The translations under genes were made by a program, and so were the position numbers. Shown here piece by piece: positions 19,010 to 21,462 of a stretch of 21,462 bases of DNA (position 1 is its first letter; each line of letters opens with the position of its first letter). The notes under the pieces are model-generated. The model did no database searches. It worked only from the letters and a program-made list of their open reading frames with translations, and was not told the origin of the DNA. The stretch lies in the NCBI GenBank assembly GCA_937916085.1, contig CALGGO010000011.1, positions 1 through 21,462 on the forward strand. Direction: 5' to 3'. Origin of the DNA: an uncultured Prevotellaceae bacterium. GTDB taxonomy: Bacteria > Bacteroidota > Bacteroidia > Bacteroidales > Muribaculaceae.

Positions 19010-21364
19010 TCATTTCAGCGCAATTTTCCCGGCGGTGACGGTGATGCGGGCGGTGCCTCCGCGCTTGAGCTTGCCAAAGAGGATCTCGCGCATGAGCTTG
19101 GTCTTGAGCTCACGGTGCAGCACACGGTCGAGCTCACGGGCACCATACTCGGCAGTGAAGCCCTCCTTGAGCAGCAAAGCCCGCGCGTCCTTATCGACCT
19201 TGATCGTCACCTTCTTGGGCGAGAGCATGGCTTGCAGCTCGCGCAGGCGCTTGTCGAGAATCATACCCGCCATCGTCTCGTCCATATCGTTGAATACCAC
19301 GATGTTAGAGAGGCGGTTGATAAACTCGGGCTTGAAAGTCTTCTTCACTTGCTTGAGCATGTCGCCGCCACGGCTGCCACGACCGTCGAAGCCCACACTC
19401 ATGCCGGCATACTGTGCCCCGGCGTTGCTCGTCATGATGAGCACCACGTTGCGGAAGTCGGCATGGCGGCCCTTGTTGTCGGTGAGGCGCGCATAGTCCA
19501 TCACTTGCAGCAATATGTTGTAAATGTCCTCGTGCGCCTTCTCTATCTCGTCGAGCAGCAACACGCAGTTAGGGGTCTTGCGGATGGCGTCGGTGAGCAG
19601 ACCGCCGTCCTCATAGCCCACATAACCAGCTGGCGAACCGATGAGCTTGGCTACGGTGTGCTTCTCGGTGTATTCGCTCATGTCGAAGCGCACCAGCTCC
19701 ACGCCCAGTTCCCTTGCCAGCACGCGCGCCACCTCGGTCTTGCCCACACCGGTAGGTCCCACAAAGAGCAGCGACGCCAGCGGCTTGCCGTCGTCGATAA
19801 GTCCCGCCTTCGACAGCTGCACTGCCTCCACCACTTCCTGCACCGCTTGATCCTGACCATAAATCACGCTCTTGATGCGCTTCTCCAGGGTCTTGAGCAG
19901 GGCATTGTTGTCCTCCTTCATGGCGTTGGCGTTGATTTTCATCACTTTCATGAGCACGTCGTCGATAAGTGCCTTATCTACCACCTGCCGTTTCTTGGCG
20001 GTGGGATGGATGTGGCGATAGGCGCCCGCCTCGTCGATGAGGTCGATGGCTTTGTCGGGCAGGAAACGCCCCATTATGTGCTTGGCACTCGCCCGCACGG
20101 CATAGTCGATTGCCGCAGATGCGTAGGTCACATGGTGATATTTCTCATAACCGTCCTTCAGGCCGTTGATGATCTCGATGGTCTCATCAACCGATGGCTC
20201 CAGGATGTCAATCTGCTGGAAGCGGCGCACTATGCCCTTGCTGCGTGAGAGCTGGCGGTTGAACTCCTCGTAGGTGGTGGCACCGATGAACCGCAGCTTG
20301 CCGCCCTCGAGATAGGGCTTGAGCATATTAGAGGCATCCATCGCGCTGTCGCTCGTGGCACCAGCGCCCACTATGCTGTGGATCTCGTCGATATAGACGA
20401 TGGCATTGTCGAGGCTCGAGAGGTGGTCCATAGTGCGCTTTATGCGTTTCTCGAAGTCGCCACGATACTGCGTGCCGGCAAGCATCGCCGCCATGTCAAT
20501 CTGGTAAATCTTGAAACCCTTGAGGGTGTCGGGCACATTGCCGTCCTCGATGCGCTGCGCCAAGCCGTAGATGAGCGCCGTCTTGCCCACGCCAGGCTCG
20601 CCCACATGCAGCGGGTTGTTCTTGTCCTTGCGGCACAGCACGTGGATGGTGCGCTCCAGCTCTGCCTCACGCCCTATGAGCGGGTTATGCTCCTTGAGGT
20701 GGTCGTTGATGCAAGTGACATAGTCGCCCATACCCGACTGCCGTGAATAGTCATCGTGCAAATACTCATCATCGTCGTGCCAAGTGCCCATGTCGATGTC
20801 GTCATCCCACGGCAAACTGTCTTGGGAGGACATCGCAAAATCGCTCTTGCCACTTTCATCAACTATCGACATAGGGCTAGTGTTGACCATATCGCCACCC
20901 TTGATGGCATACTGACCACTAAAATCCTCTATATTCCAGATAAGATCGGTCAAGAAGTCTTCGTCTCTAGCGGCACAATCATTCAGCACATTGGCTGCCA
21001 ACGAGTTGTCAAGAAACATAGCAGCCCTTATCACATGAGTGATTTCCAGCACTGGCGACGACGCCGAACGCATGATATTCACAGCCCCAAGCATCAACTG
21101 CTGGAACTGATGCGAAGGCTCTATATTATAGGGCATGCCCTCGGGAACACAGTCCAGGTCTTTAGTATAGTCACGTAGAGGCCTAAGAAGGTCGCCGTAG
21201 TCGATGTCCATATCATGCAGCGCCAAAATAACCGGCTCCTGCACTAATATCGCAGCAATCAGATGCTCTGGCGTATAAAACGGATTGCGCATGGCGATGG
21301 CACTGTCAATCGACTGACGCATCGCAATCTGCATATAAAAACTATTTTTTATCTCTTTTGACAT
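19010..21364 (-). CDS. clpA: ATP-dependent Clp protease ATP-binding subunit ClpA
   Basis: This 784-residue protein is a two-ring AAA+ unfoldase that feeds substrates to ClpP. The Clp-N domain, the ClpS docking site, spans about 8-150. The first ATPase domain has Walker A GEPGVGKT (255-262) and Walker B VYIDEIH (323-329). There is no long coiled-coil middle domain, which separates ClpA from ClpB/ClpC. The second ATPase domain has Walker A GPTGVGKT (536-543) and Walker B LLLDEIEKAH (602-611). The ClpP-binding loop is present as SVGF (656-659), matching the IGL/IGF tripeptide position. The linker between N domain and first ring is strongly acidic: ten Asp/Glu in residues 187-205. aat follows on the same strand. 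A clpS gene, absent here, may lie upstream beyond the window. Confidence 0.93.
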   Translation of the reverse strand: MSKEIKNSFYMQIAMRQSIDSAIAMRNPFYTPEHLIAAILVQEPVILALHDMDIDYGDLLRPLRDYTKDLDCVPEGMPYNIEPSHQFQQLMLGAVNIMRSASSPVLEITHVIRAAMFLDNSLAANVLNDCAARDEDFLTDLIWNIEDFSGQYAIKGGDMVNTSPMSIVDESGKSDFAMSSQDSLPWDDDIDMGTWHDDDEYLHDDYSRQSGMGDYVTCINDHLKEHNPLIGREAELERTIHVLCRKDKNNPLHVGEPGVGKTALIYGLAQRIEDGNVPDTLKGFKIYQIDMAAMLAGTQYRGDFEKRIKRTMDHLSSLDNAIVYIDEIHSIVGAGATSDSAMDASNMLKPYLEGGKLRFIGATTYEEFNRQLSRSKGIVRRFQQIDILEPSVDETIEIINGLKDGYEKYHHVTYASAAIDYAVRASAKHIMGRFLPDKAIDLIDEAGAYRHIHPTAKKRQVVDKALIDDVLMKVMKINANAMKEDNNALLKTLEKRIKSVIYGQDQAVQEVVEAVQLSKAGLIDDGKPLASLLFVGPTGVGKTEVARVLARELGVELVRFDMSEYTEKHTVAKLIGSPAGYVGYEDGGLLTDAIRKTPNCVLLLDEIEKAHEDIYNILLQVMDYARLTDNKGRHADFRNVVLIMTSNAGAQYAGMSVGFDGRGSRGGDMLKQVKKTFKPEFINRLSNIVVFNDMDETMAGMILDKRLRELQAMLSPKKVTIKVDKDARALLLKEGFTAEYGARELDRVLHRELKTKLMREILFGKLKRGGTARITVTAGKIALK

Positions 21365-21406
21365 AACATTTCTCTATTATTTAAACATCCCAATCTAAGG
21401 ACATAG

Positions 21407-21462
21407 CAACTATGAACTGTGAACTATGAACTATGAACTGTGAACTATGAACTATGAACTGT
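21407..21462. repeat. GAACTRT heptad array at the window edge
   Basis: Eight heptads, CAACTAT then GAACTGT or GAACTAT, run in exact phase to the last base of the window, so the array is incomplete. The variants alternate as GT-AT-AT, giving a 21-bp higher-order unit. It lies 42 bases upstream of the clpA start. The same heptad supplies the start codon at 14641. Confidence 0.93.

Noticed and set aside
19001..20248. 415-codon plus-strand frame
   Set aside because: It is antisense to clpA, whose domains and motifs are complete; His/Leu/Val-rich shadows are usual opposite GC-rich genes.
1..21462. Defence system, toxin-antitoxin pair, prophage or biosynthetic cluster
   Set aside because: No gene in the window carries motifs of such systems; apart from the left 2.4 kb the genes are ordinary chromosomal ones.

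Overview
The window comes from a Bacteroidales genome, probably a gut Muribaculaceae- or Prevotella-like lineage. Signs of this are promoters of the TTTG-N19/20-TAnnTTTG type, a DUF2851 gene, a PCMD-domain protein, an LptE-(unknown)-SecG gene order, and a pair of secreted proteins ending in the short 'DLQGRE...GIYIQNGKKYVK' tail common in these families. Base composition is moderately GC-rich, with AT-rich spacers. I cannot fix the genus.

Layout. (1) 1-2470 looks like the accessory part: the 5' end of an IS4-type transposase lying on a truncated small gene, a cupin gene, an esterase-like lipoprotein gene and a 19-codon stump of an aldo/keto reductase that stops just short of tRNA-Phe. (2) 2471-9299 holds tRNA-Phe, a 24/25-bp tandem array, a DUF2851 gene, a secreted PCMD-domain protein, mutS and a secreted histidine phosphatase. 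(3) 9485-13608 is an envelope-biogenesis operon: acyltransferase, sigma54-type activator, lptE, an uncharacterised helical-repeat gene and secG, closed by a strong terminator. (4) 13621-15549 holds xerD and an RluA-type pseudouridine synthase. (5) 15685-17965 is a tandem pair of secreted paralogs with matching promoters, leaders and terminators and two blocks of complete identity. (6) On the minus strand, clpA then aat form an N-degron module (Aat tags substrates, ClpA unfolds them for ClpP).

The most unusual signal is in the spacers. Many are built from degenerate short tandem repeats with a fixed local period. Period 7 occurs at six spacers plus the aat 3' end, using unrelated words: GAATGCN, GATTAGN, GRATCGN, GAACTRT. 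Period 8 (a TCGA in each octamer) occurs at two loci, period 10 at one and period 24/25 at one. At mutS, xerD and aat the stop codon TAA is itself the first three bases of the first heptad (TAATGCA), and a similar TAATGCT begins 7 bases after the lptE stop. Three of these arrays share one order: a GAATGCN block, then a GAAnnTCTA block. I know of no function for this. Two AT-rich palindromic elements (16713-16839 and 18863-18979) add to it. I see no defence system, CRISPR array or prophage.
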